A stretch of DNA of 64,000 bases from Streptomyces tirandamycinicus. GTDB lineage: Bacteria > Actinomycetota > Actinomycetes > Streptomycetales > Streptomycetaceae. Position numbers and translations under genes: made by a program. The notes beneath the pieces were generated by a model that ran no database searches, was not told the DNA's origin, and saw only the letters and a list, made by a program, of their open reading frames with translations. The stretch covers positions 3,660,501-3,724,500 of the forward strand of contig NZ_CP029188.1 in the NCBI RefSeq assembly GCF_003097515.1, written 5' to 3'. This document shows, piece after piece, positions 7,608-14,475 of the stretch (position 1 is the stretch's first letter; each line of letters opens with the position of its first letter).

Positions 7608-7693
7608 CTACGCCCGAGGCGGGCGCCGTCTCACCACAAGCCTGCGCCCGCCCCGGTTCTCCAGTCCCTCCAAGAGAGCAGGAGATATCCAGC

Positions 7694-7771
7694 ATGACCC
7701 AACGAGCGAACTTCGGCGAGGGCCGTCCGGCCCTGGCCACCCCATCGAGCGCGACGGGGGTGACGGCATGA
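7694..7771 (+). CDS. Possible 25-residue leader peptide coupled to primase
   Basis: A short frame begins at ATG 7694, 10 bp after a GCAGGAGAT site, and ends in TGA overlapping the ATG of the primase gene (ATGA). The peptide has Gly/Ala/Thr-rich composition and no motif. The primase ATG itself lacks a good ribosome site of its own, so translation of the short frame may feed ribosomes into it by coupling. The element's other genes use the same overlap style. It could also be chance. Confidence 0.4.
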   Translation: MTQRANFGEGRPALATPSSATGVTA

Positions 7772-8658
7772 ACCGTCACCTCCTGTTCGCCGCCCTGGAT
7801 GCCGCGGAACGCGGATGGGCCGTCCTCCCGCTGCGTCCCGGCGACAAGCGTCCGGCCCTGCACGGTGAGGACGTCTGCCCCGGCATTGGGGACTGCGCGG
7901 GCGGTCACCGCAAGTGGGAAGAGCGCGCCACCATCGACCCGGACCGCATCCGCCGCGCGTGGGGCGACCTGCCGTTCAACGTCGGCATCGCGACCGGCCC
8001 GTCCGGGCTGGTCGTCGTCGACCTCGACATGCCCAAGCGGAAGAGCAGTACGGACACGCCTAACGGCGTGACGACCTTCACGGCGCTCTGCGAGCGCGCC
8101 GGGCACGCCGTCCCCACCACACGCACGGTGCGGACCGCGAGCGGCGGGGTCCACCTGTACTTCACCGTCCCGCCCGGCGTCCGGCTCGGCAACACGGCCG
8201 GACGGCTCGGCAAGCGCATCGACACCCGCGCGTGGGGTGGCTACGTCGTTGCCCCCGGCAGCCTCACCCCCACGGGCGCCTACGCGGTCGTCAACGACAT
8301 GCCGCCCGCGCCCCTGCCGGAGTGGGTGTACACCAGCCTGACGGCCCGTCAGTCTTCGCGGGCACTAATGCCTACACCGGCGTCCGTGCGGGCGTCCAGC
8401 TATGCCGCAGCGGGCTTGAACGCGGAAACCGCGAGCGTTCGAGCGGCCCCCGAGGGCGAGCGCAACGCCACCTTGCTCCGGGCGGCGCGAGCCCTGGGGC
8501 GGTTTATCGCGTGGGGCGACCTTCCCAGGGGGCAGGTTGAGGAGGCTCTTCAGTGGGCGGGGGAGCAGGCCGGTCTGTCGCCGCGATCGTGTGAGGCGAC
8601 CATTCGTAGCGGTCTGAACTGGTCGATTGCCCGCAACGGTCAGCGGAGGGCGGCATGA
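7768..8658 (+). CDS. Bifunctional DNA primase/polymerase (Prim-Pol)
   Basis: This is a 296-residue protein. Residues about 5-190 form an archaeo-eukaryotic Prim-Pol domain: an N-terminal GWAVLPLRPGDKRP segment, the metal-binding VVDLD motif near residue 90, and a GGVHLYF strand near 130 that carries the second catalytic His. The C-terminus is a helical accessory region. In AICEs of the Prim-Pol class this enzyme makes primers and short DNA for replication of the excised circle. It is coupled by ATGA overlaps to the genes on both sides, ending with the DUF3631 ATPase. Assignment of the fold is firm; role in replication follows from family context. Confidence 0.9.
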   Translation: MNRHLLFAALDAAERGWAVLPLRPGDKRPALHGEDVCPGIGDCAGGHRKWEERATIDPDRIRRAWGDLPFNVGIATGPSGLVVVDLDMPKRKSSTDTPNGVTTFTALCERAGHAVPTTRTVRTASGGVHLYFTVPPGVRLGNTAGRLGKRIDTRAWGGYVVAPGSLTPTGAYAVVNDMPPAPLPEWVYTSLTARQSSRALMPTPASVRASSYAAAGLNAETASVRAAPEGERNATLLRAARALGRFIAWGDLPRGQVEEALQWAGEQAGLSPRSCEATIRSGLNWSIARNGQRRAA

Positions 8659-9011
8659 GTACCCGGCTCCGCCCCCAACTGAAGAGCCTTCCCGCAACTC
8701 CCACCGGCCCGCGCGCCGCTGCACAAGCCGCGCTCGCTCCGGCCGTGGGCGAGCCGAAAGGCGCCGCCCGTAAGGGCGTCCCTTCTGCTCTTCGTCCTGA
8801 CCCGCGCCAGGGAGACGGCAGGAACCCGATCGCGTGGCTGTGCATCTCCGCACCGCGCGGCGCCGTCCCTACGGCCACCTCGAAGTGCCTATGCGGCAGG
8901 GACCGCAGCGCCGTTGGTCACGCGAAGGTTCTCGCCCTGATCGAAGACCACACCGCCCACCGCGACGTTTGCCCGCTCCGCATCAACCAGGAAGGGAGGC
9001 AGGCGGCATGA
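8655..9011 (+). CDS. Small zinc-motif protein between primase and DUF3631 ATPase
   Basis: This 118-residue protein overlaps both neighbours by four bases. The first 55 residues are basic and Ala/Pro-rich. The second half has a set of likely metal ligands: C near 63, a CLCGR at about 78, a GH near 88, an H-x-x-H and a final CPL near 105. Similar short Cys/His proteins occur at this place in other Streptomyces elements, but I know no tested function. The arrangement suggests a DNA-binding accessory to replication. No membrane or signal sequence is seen. Confidence 0.7.
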   Translation: MSTRLRPQLKSLPATPTGPRAAAQAALAPAVGEPKGAARKGVPSALRPDPRQGDGRNPIAWLCISAPRGAVPTATSKCLCGRDRSAVGHAKVLALIEDHTAHRDVCPLRINQEGRQAA

Positions 9012-10183
9012 GCGCCAACCCGCCGGCACCCGCCATGGACGGCTCCGCACTGCTCGATGAGGTGGAAGCCTTCCACCGCCGCTTCAACATCTTCCCTCTC
9101 GAAGCCGCGTACGTCGCCGTGACGCTGTGGGACGCACACGCGCACCTGCTCGACTGCTTCGACTCCACACCGCGGCTCGCGTTCCTGTCGCCGGAGCCGG
9201 GTTCGGGCAAGTCCCGCGCGCTGGAGATCGTGGAAACCCTCGTCCCGCAACCCATGGTCGCGGTCAACGCCTCCGCCTCCGCGCTCTTCCGCGCGGTCTC
9301 GGGGATGGAGGGACGGCCCACGATCCTGTTTGACGAGATCGACACCGTATTCGGGCCCAAGGCCGGAGAGAACGAACAGCTCCGTGGCTTCCTGAACGCA
9401 GGTCACCGCCGCTCCGGCGTCATGTGGCGCTGCGTGGGTGACGGCTCCAACCAGCAGGTACAGGAGTTCCCGTCGTTCTGCGGAGTCGCGGTCGCTGGAC
9501 TCGGCTCGCTGCCGGACACGATCCTCACGCGCTCGGTCATCGTCCGCATGCGCCGCCGCGCACCGAACGAGCGGGTGGAGCCGTTCCGGCAGCGCATCCA
9601 CGAGAAGGAGGGGCACGCGCTGCGCGACCGGCTCTCCACGTGGGCGCAGTCCGTGCGCCACCTGGTCGACGGGGTGTTCCCGGCACTGCCGGAGGGCATC
9701 AGCGACCGGCCCGCGGACGTGTGGGAACCGCTGCTCGCCATCGCGGACGCGGCGGGCGGCGCGTGGCCGGAGCGGGCCCGCGCCGCGTGCATCGAGCTGG
9801 TGAACGCGGCCAAGACCAGCGATAAGGGCAGCGTCGGTATCCGGCTGTTGACCGACCTGCGCGACTACGTGTTCAACGGCATCGACCGTCTGCCCACCGT
9901 CGCCATCCTCGACAGGCTGCACAGCCTCGAAGAGGCACCGTGGGCGGACATGAGCGGTAAGCCGCTCGATGCTCGCGGGCTGTCGCGGATGCTGCGGGAG
10001 TACATGACCGCGGACAACGCCCCCATCGCGGCCCGCAACATCAAGGCCGGGGGGAGCGTCATGAAGGGCTACTACGCGAGCGATCTGCACGACGCGTGGC
10101 AGCGCTACTGCCCACCCCCCGCGGAAAGTGCGCTACTTCCGCTACCTCCGCTACCGGGCAGCTCAGAGGCGGTTTCCGGGTAG
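9008..10183 (+). CDS. DUF3631 replication ATPase/helicase-like protein
   Basis: This 391-residue protein has a Walker A SPEPGSGKS (about residues 62-70) and Walker B ILFDEID (about 107-113). The DUF3631 domain, common in phage and AICE replication proteins, fills the C-terminal two thirds and includes an LLTDLRDYVF stretch. Together with the Prim-Pol protein it should unwind and prime the element's origin. The start overlaps the previous stop; a longer upstream frame is a shadow. The last codons (LLP, LPP, LPG) are written by the first iterons of the origin, so coding sequence and origin overlap. The stop TAG is itself part of an iteron. Confidence 0.88.
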   Translation: MSANPPAPAMDGSALLDEVEAFHRRFNIFPLEAAYVAVTLWDAHAHLLDCFDSTPRLAFLSPEPGSGKSRALEIVETLVPQPMVAVNASASALFRAVSGMEGRPTILFDEIDTVFGPKAGENEQLRGFLNAGHRRSGVMWRCVGDGSNQQVQEFPSFCGVAVAGLGSLPDTILTRSVIVRMRRRAPNERVEPFRQRIHEKEGHALRDRLSTWAQSVRHLVDGVFPALPEGISDRPADVWEPLLAIADAAGGAWPERARAACIELVNAAKTSDKGSVGIRLLTDLRDYVFNGIDRLPTVAILDRLHSLEEAPWADMSGKPLDARGLSRMLREYMTADNAPIAARNIKAGGSVMKGYYASDLHDAWQRYCPPPAESALLPLPPLPGSSEAVSG

Positions 10184-10345
10184 CGGCAAGCCGCTCCGCA
10201 TCCGCTACCGCAACGCCCCATCCGCTACCCGCCCCGCGGCCACGATCCCGGGGCCGGTAGCGGCTCCATCCGCTACCCGCACCCCTATCCGCTACCTCGA
10301 TCACACCCCTGACCAGGGCGGTAGCGGAGGTAGCGGAAGTAGCGG
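10130..10345. other. Iteron array, candidate replication origin of the AICE
   Basis: Twelve copies of CCGCTAC or its complement GTAGCGG lie in 216 bp. Forward copies are at 10130 (first base differs), 10139, 10148, 10202, 10222, 10270 and 10289. Reverse copies are at 10180, 10257, 10321, 10330 and 10339. The outer triplets are each spaced by exactly 9 bp, and 10131-10156 and 10319-10344 form a perfect 26-bp inverted repeat. The array overlaps the 3' end of the DUF3631 gene. This is the expected form of an origin bound by an initiator. Origin function is inferred. Confidence 0.7.
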
Positions 10346-10400
10346 ACCTGACAGGAAGGGGGCCACCGCCCCCGGAACCCTGCCGAGGAGGCACCGCCGC

Positions 10401-10610
10401 ATGACCACGGTTGCTGAACCTGCCGAACAGCTCCTCTACCGCCCCGAAGAGGCCGCCAAGGCTCTCAGGATCGGACGCTCGATGGTCTACGAGGAGATAC
10501 GCCTCGGACGACTTCAGACCGTCCGCATCGGCCGTCGCCGACTCGTGCCGCCGGAGTACATCGCGCAGTACGTCGAACTCCTTAAGCGCGAGGCAGAGGC
10601 CACCGCCTGA
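10401..10610 (+). CDS. xis: Excisionase, MerR/AlpA-type helix-turn-helix
   Basis: This 69-residue protein begins at ATG 10401 after GAGGAGGCA. It has the excisionase-family DNA-binding fold: LLYRPEEAAKALRIGRS, then a VYEEIRLGRLQ helix and the VRIGRRRLVP wing. It should bend DNA at the attachment site and direct the integrase toward excision. It lies between the iteron array and int, the standard place. A strong hairpin separates it from int, so the two may be expressed at different levels. Length is normal for the family. Confidence 0.9.
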   Translation: MTTVAEPAEQLLYRPEEAAKALRIGRSMVYEEIRLGRLQTVRIGRRRLVPPEYIAQYVELLKREAEATA

Positions 10611-10631
10611 ACCTCCCATCAGCTCAGTTCC

Positions 10632-10663
10632 ACAGGGCCGCGCCCGTCAGGGCGCGGCCCTGT
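10632..10663 (+). terminator. Strong hairpin between xis and int
   Basis: A perfect 14-bp stem (10632-10645 with 10650-10663) closes a GTCA loop, just before the int ribosome site at 10669. There is no T-tract. It could attenuate read-through from xis into int or protect an mRNA end. Confidence 0.55.
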
Positions 10664-10684
10664 CCCATGGAGGCACAACAGAAC

Positions 10685-11890
10685 ATGACCGAGACTCCGA
10701 AGCGCGCCCAAAGGGCTGGCCACGGTGCAGACACGATCTATTGGGACCCCGCCAAGAAGAGCTACGTGGGCGCCGTCTCGCTGGGGTACGCCCCGAACGG
10801 CAAGCGCCGTCGACCGAAGGTGTACGGCAAGACGAAGACCGAAGTGCGCCAGAAGATCCGGGACTTGAAGAAGGAGGTGCAGACGGGCGTCAAGGCGCCG
10901 GCCAACTACACCGTGGCCGACGCGGTGAACGACTGGTTGGAGCGCGGGCTGAAGGGGCGCGACGAGAAGGGCACCATCGGCAAGAACCGCTCGATGGCGA
11001 GCAAGCACCTAATCCCGTTCATCGGCAAGGCCAAGCTGAAGGAACTCAGCGCGGACGACGTGGACGACTGGTTGGACGACAGGGCGGAATTCCTCGCGAC
11101 TCGAAGCCTGCGTGACCTGCTCGCCGTCCTGCGCCGCTCCATCGCGCACGCTCAGCGCAGGGACAAGGCTGCGCGGAACGTCGCCCTACTCGTCACCGCA
11201 CCGGAAGGGCGCCCCGGCCGTCCGAGCAAGGCGCTGAACCTGGAGCAGGCGAAGGCCGTGCTCACCGCCGCGCGTCCGTCACGGCTTTATGCCTACCTCG
11301 TGCTCTCGCTCCTGAGCGGAGTCCGCACCGAAGAGGCACGGCCCCTCACCTGGGATCACGTCTACCTGGAGACGACGGACGGCATACCGCCGCACGTCGC
11401 CGTCTGGCGCTCGGTGCGAAAGCACGGTGAGACGAAGACCCGGAAGAGCCGCCGGACTGTCGCTCTGCCGAAGCAGGTGGTCGAAGTGCTCGAAGAGCAC
11501 ATGCGATGGCAGAAGCAGGAGCGAGCATCGAGGGGGATGGAGTGGAGCCCGACCGGCCGTGTCTTCACGACTCGGAGCGGCGAGCCGCTTGACGCGGCCA
11601 ACGTCCGGCGAGACTTCAAGGCCATCGTGAAGAAGGCCGGACTGAAGCCTGAGTGGACGCCGCGGGAGCTCCGGCACAGCTTCGTGTCCCTGCTCTCCGA
11701 TCACGGCATCCCCCTGGAGCGGATCGCGCTCTTGGTCGGTCACAGCAGTCAGGCGACCACAGAGGCGGTCTACCGCAAGCAGCTCCGGCCCGTGATCACG
11801 CAGGGTGCCGAAGCGATGGATGACATCTTCGCCGAAGATCAGGAAGTGGAGGCCGCGGAGGGCGACGAAGAGAGCGACGCCGTGGCCTGA
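10685..11890 (+). CDS. int: Tyrosine site-specific integrase
   Basis: This is a 401-residue tyrosine recombinase. The N-terminal 60 residues are basic, an SAM-like core-binding domain covers about 70-165, and the catalytic domain follows. Visible catalytic residues are R214 in SGVRTEE, R330 in the RELRHS box, H353 in VGHSS and the nucleophile Y363 in AVYRKQ. The box-II position that is usually His is R327. Arg there also occurs in many actinobacterial tRNA integrases. The start at 10685 is chosen because a GGAGG lies 11 bp upstream; the ATG at 10667 abuts the hairpin and has no ribosome site. The gene ends 83 bp from tRNA-Pro, which is its expected target. Confidence 0.93.
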   Translation: MTETPKRAQRAGHGADTIYWDPAKKSYVGAVSLGYAPNGKRRRPKVYGKTKTEVRQKIRDLKKEVQTGVKAPANYTVADAVNDWLERGLKGRDEKGTIGKNRSMASKHLIPFIGKAKLKELSADDVDDWLDDRAEFLATRSLRDLLAVLRRSIAHAQRRDKAARNVALLVTAPEGRPGRPSKALNLEQAKAVLTAARPSRLYAYLVLSLLSGVRTEEARPLTWDHVYLETTDGIPPHVAVWRSVRKHGETKTRKSRRTVALPKQVVEVLEEHMRWQKQERASRGMEWSPTGRVFTTRSGEPLDAANVRRDFKAIVKKAGLKPEWTPRELRHSFVSLLSDHGIPLERIALLVGHSSQATTEAVYRKQLRPVITQGAEAMDDIFAEDQEVEAAEGDEESDAVA

Positions 11891-11898
11891 TCAAATTC

Positions 11899-11922
11899 GT
11901 TTGGCCCCCCGTTTGGCCCCCC
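11899..11922 (+). repeat. Tandem GTTTGGCCCCCC repeat next to the attachment site
   Basis: Two identical 12-bp copies (11899-11910 and 11911-11922) lie just after int and before the tRNA terminator. Direct repeats here are often arm-type integrase or Xis sites. That use is inferred from position. Confidence 0.4.
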
Positions 11923-11930
11923 GAGCACGA

Positions 11931-11966
11931 CAGAGGCCCATTCGCAATCACGCGAATGGGCCTCTG
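11931..11966. terminator. Hairpin between int and tRNA-Pro
   Basis: A perfect 15-bp stem (11931-11945 with 11952-11966) encloses a six-base loop. It lies 7 bp from the tRNA 3' end and 40 bp after the int stop, so it can serve convergent transcripts from both sides. Confidence 0.75.
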
Positions 11967-11973
11967 ACCTGTG

Positions 11974-12047
11974 TCGGGGTGGCGGGATTTGAACCCACGA
12001 CCTCTTCGTCCCGAACGAAGCGCGCTGCCAAGCTGCGCCACACCCCG
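11974..12047 (-). tRNA. tRNA-Pro (anticodon CGG), AICE attachment site
   Basis: The reverse strand folds into a full 74-base cloverleaf. The acceptor stem is CGGGGTG with CACCCCG. The D-arm is GCGCAGCTTGGCAGCGC. The anticodon arm is CTTCG-TTCGGGA-CGAAG with CGG in the loop, and the T-arm is GTGGG-TTCAAAT-CCCGC, then a discriminator A. CCA is not encoded. The 3' end faces the integrase, as expected if the element uses the 3' half as its attachment core and rebuilds an intact gene. Confidence 0.95.
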
Positions 12048-12298
12048 ATGTCGCTACTGTCGCGGCGACGACGTTTACTTTAGCCCACCGGCGCCCGGAG
12101 ACGAAATCCGGTTTCCCGGGGTCCTCACCTGGGGCGGAGCGGTGAGAGCGGCCTCGGTCCCCGGCCGGAGGGGAGGAGGGGAGGGGTGGCGCCTCAGCAG
12201 TCCCACCCATATCCGAAGTCCCTGGCCCGGTGCCCGTCCGTGCCGGCGTTGCCGGCTGATTCGGCCCGCGCTTCCCCTCAGCCTCCTCACGCTTCCCC

Positions 12299-13240
12299 TC
12301 AGTCCCGCGCCACCAGTGTCAGCAGCGTCGCCTCCGGGGGGCAGGCGAAGCGGACCGGGGTGTAGCGGTTGGTGCCGCAGCCGGCGGAGACGTGCAGGTA
12401 GGAGACGAGGCCGTCGGACCTGTGGGTGGACAGGCCCTTCACCCGGTCGGTGTCGATGTCGCAGTTGGTGATCAGGGCGCCGTAGAACGGGATGCACAGC
12501 TGGCCGCCGTGGGTGTGGCCCGCGAGGATCAAGGGGTAGCCCTCGGTGGTGAAGGCGTCGAGAGAGCGCAGATAGGGGGCGTGGACGACCGCCATCGAGA
12601 AGTCGGCCGTCCGGTCGGGACCGCCGGCGACCTCCTCGTACCGGTCCCGCTTGATGTGCGGATCGTCGACTCCGGTGAAGGCGAGCTCGAGGCCGCCGTC
12701 GAGCTTCAGGCGGCCGCGCGCGTTGTTCAGCCCGATCCAGCCCGCCGCGTCGAAGGCGTCCCGGAGGCCCTCCCACGGGTTGTGCACGGCGCCCACCGCC
12801 GGGGCGTTGCCGTTGAGCCCGTGGCGGCCCTGGGCCTTCTCGATCAGATAGCGGGCCGGGTTGCGCAGCTTCGGGCCGTAGTAGTCGTTGGAGCCGAAGA
12901 CGTACACACCCGGGTACTCCATCAGCGGCCCGAGGGCGTCGAGTACCTCGGGCACGCCGTCGGTGTCCGACAGGTTGTCGCCGGTGTTGACGACGAGGTC
13001 GGGGCGCAGCCCCGCCAGGGACTGCAGCCAGGCGCGCTTCTTTCGCTGTCCGCAGACCATGTGGATGTCGGAGACCTGCAGCACCCGCAGTGGGCGCATC
13101 CCTCTCGGCAGAACCGGGACCGTCACCCGCCGGAGCCGGAAGGAGCGGGCTTCGAACCCGGCCGCGTAGGCGATGCCGGCTGCTCCGAGAGCCGTGACAC
13201 CGGCACCGATTTTGAGGGGGAGGCCGTAGCGTGCGCGCAT
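12299..13240 (-). CDS. Membrane-anchored metallophosphoesterase
   Basis: This is a 313-residue protein. Residues 8-28 form an N-terminal membrane anchor. The calcineurin-like fold then gives VSDIHM (D-x-H), TGDNLSD (G-D), FGSNDYYG (GN-D type), and near the C-terminus LAGHTHGGQ. Together these make a two-metal centre. Related proteins are YaeI-like phosphodiesterases that may act on envelope lipids, but the substrate is not known. The ATG at 13240 lies inside the 3' end of the upstream GT87 gene (118-bp overlap). The family's usual N-terminus supports this start. It matches the metallophosphoesterase next to ponA2 in mycobacteria. Confidence 0.87.
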   Translation of the reverse strand: MRARYGLPLKIGAGVTALGAAGIAYAAGFEARSFRLRRVTVPVLPRGMRPLRVLQVSDIHMVCGQRKKRAWLQSLAGLRPDLVVNTGDNLSDTDGVPEVLDALGPLMEYPGVYVFGSNDYYGPKLRNPARYLIEKAQGRHGLNGNAPAVGAVHNPWEGLRDAFDAAGWIGLNNARGRLKLDGGLELAFTGVDDPHIKRDRYEEVAGGPDRTADFSMAVVHAPYLRSLDAFTTEGYPLILAGHTHGGQLCIPFYGALITNCDIDTDRVKGLSTHRSDGLVSYLHVSAGCGTNRYTPVRFACPPEATLLTLVARD

Positions 13241-14475
13241 GTGCCCATGGTCGCAGACGGCCCGCTCTCCGCATACGGCCCGTCCCCGTCCGTGCCCGGC
13301 CCCCCGAGCGGCAGGAGCAGGAGGAGGAGCAGCGCTATCCACACGTAGGCGTTGGCGCCCAGGAACCCGGGCGCACCGCCGTCGTTCCAGCGCCACAACC
13401 ACACCATGCTGCTGCACAGGATGGCGTAGGTGGCGAGGGCCCAGGTCAGCAGCCTGCGCCGGCGCCGCCCACCCGGCGCCGCCCGCAGCCCCTTGTCGGT
13501 GAGTACGGCGAGGGCCGGGATGAGCCAGACGAGGTGGTGCACCCAGGTGACCGGGCTCACCAGGCACGCGGCGATACCCGTCAAGGCGAAGCCGGCGAGC
13601 TCGTCACCCGCGGCGACGGCCTGCCGTGCCCGCCGGGCCCACAGCCACATCAGGAGCAGTACGCCGACTGCCCACACGGCGCGGCTGGGCTCGGCGAACG
13701 GTTCGGTGAGCCGGGCCAGCATGCCCTGCCAGGACTGGTTGGAGACATAGGAGAGCGAACCGACCCGGTCGGTGTTCCACATCGCCTCGGTCCAGAACGT
13801 GCGCGACGCGGTCGGTGCCACCCATGCCGCGAGGAGGGTCGCACCGCTCGCGGTGCCGATGGCGACCCCGGCCGCCCGCCACCGGCGGGTGACCAGCAGG
13901 TAGCAGATGAAGATCGCCGGGGTGAGCTTGATCGCGGCGGCGAGGCCGATGCCGAGACCGGCCAGCCGCCCGAGGGACGGGAAGCGTTCCCGCCCGGCGG
14001 CCAGCAGCCGGCAGTCGGCGAGGACCAGCGCGAGGAGCAGCAGGTTGACCTGGCCGAAGCTCACGGTGTCCCGGACGGGCTCCAGCAGGGCGAGCATGCA
14101 GGCCGCGACGGCGTACGCGAACCATCTGTGGCGGCTCTCCCGGCGGATCGTCGCGGCGAGGCAGACGTGGATGACGACTGCGGCGGCCGCGACGTTCATG
14201 AGCTGGCTTATCGCCAGTGCGCTGTGCCAGCCGACGAGGGCCATCGGCAGCATGCACAGCGCCGCGAAGGGCGGATATGTGAAGCCGTAGTGGGTTCCGG
14301 GCCTGAGGTAGTCGTAGATCGGGTCGCCGCCGATCCAGTGCTTGACCGCCCCGTAGTAGACGTGCAGGTCGAACCAGTTCCGGTGGAAGGGCACGGTCGC
14401 GAGGAAGAAGATCACCACCGCCGCCATGCCGAGGCCCGCCAGGACGCGGCCCCGCGTGGTCGCGGGGATCCTCAC
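13123..14475 (-). CDS. GT87-family membrane mannosyltransferase
   Basis: This is a 450-residue polytopic protein with about ten membrane helices. Near the N-terminus is FHRNWFDLHVYYGAV, carrying the Asp that GT-C enzymes use, followed by FTYPPFAAL, the typical GT87/DUF2029 signature. A second short motif, SVSFGQ-like (VSFGQVNLL), also fits. Such enzymes add mannose from polyprenyl-phosphomannose to envelope glycans. The GTG at 14475 overlaps the upstream stop as GTGA, so that start is better than the longer frame from 14652. The last roughly 40 residues are read through the start of the phosphoesterase gene and look like a disordered tail. Confidence 0.82.
   Translation of the reverse strand: MRIPATTRGRVLAGLGMAAVVIFFLATVPFHRNWFDLHVYYGAVKHWIGGDPIYDYLRPGTHYGFTYPPFAALCMLPMALVGWHSALAISQLMNVAAAAVVIHVCLAATIRRESRHRWFAYAVAACMLALLEPVRDTVSFGQVNLLLLALVLADCRLLAAGRERFPSLGRLAGLGIGLAAAIKLTPAIFICYLLVTRRWRAAGVAIGTASGATLLAAWVAPTASRTFWTEAMWNTDRVGSLSYVSNQSWQGMLARLTEPFAEPSRAVWAVGVLLLMWLWARRARQAVAAGDELAGFALTGIAACLVSPVTWVHHLVWLIPALAVLTDKGLRAAPGGRRRRRLLTWALATYAILCSSMVWLWRWNDGGAPGFLGANAYVWIALLLLLLLPLGGPGTDGDGPYAESGPSATMGTCAHATASPSKSVPVSRLSEQPASPTRPGSKPAPSGSGG

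Larger units (their letters stand above)
1..12047. mobile_element. Integrated AICE (Prim-Pol type), left end outside window
   Basis: The region has the full AICE gene set in the usual order: regulators, operator region, transfer operon with an FtsK/TraB-like translocase, spread-type membrane proteins, primase-polymerase plus DUF3631 ATPase, excisionase, tyrosine integrase, and a tRNA gene right after int. The integrase end abuts the 3' end of tRNA-Pro, which is the usual attachment site of this class. No second copy of the tRNA 3' end is present in bases 1-2200, so the left attachment site must lie upstream of the window. The core genes to the right of 12,047 are conserved chromosomal genes. 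Confidence 0.9.
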
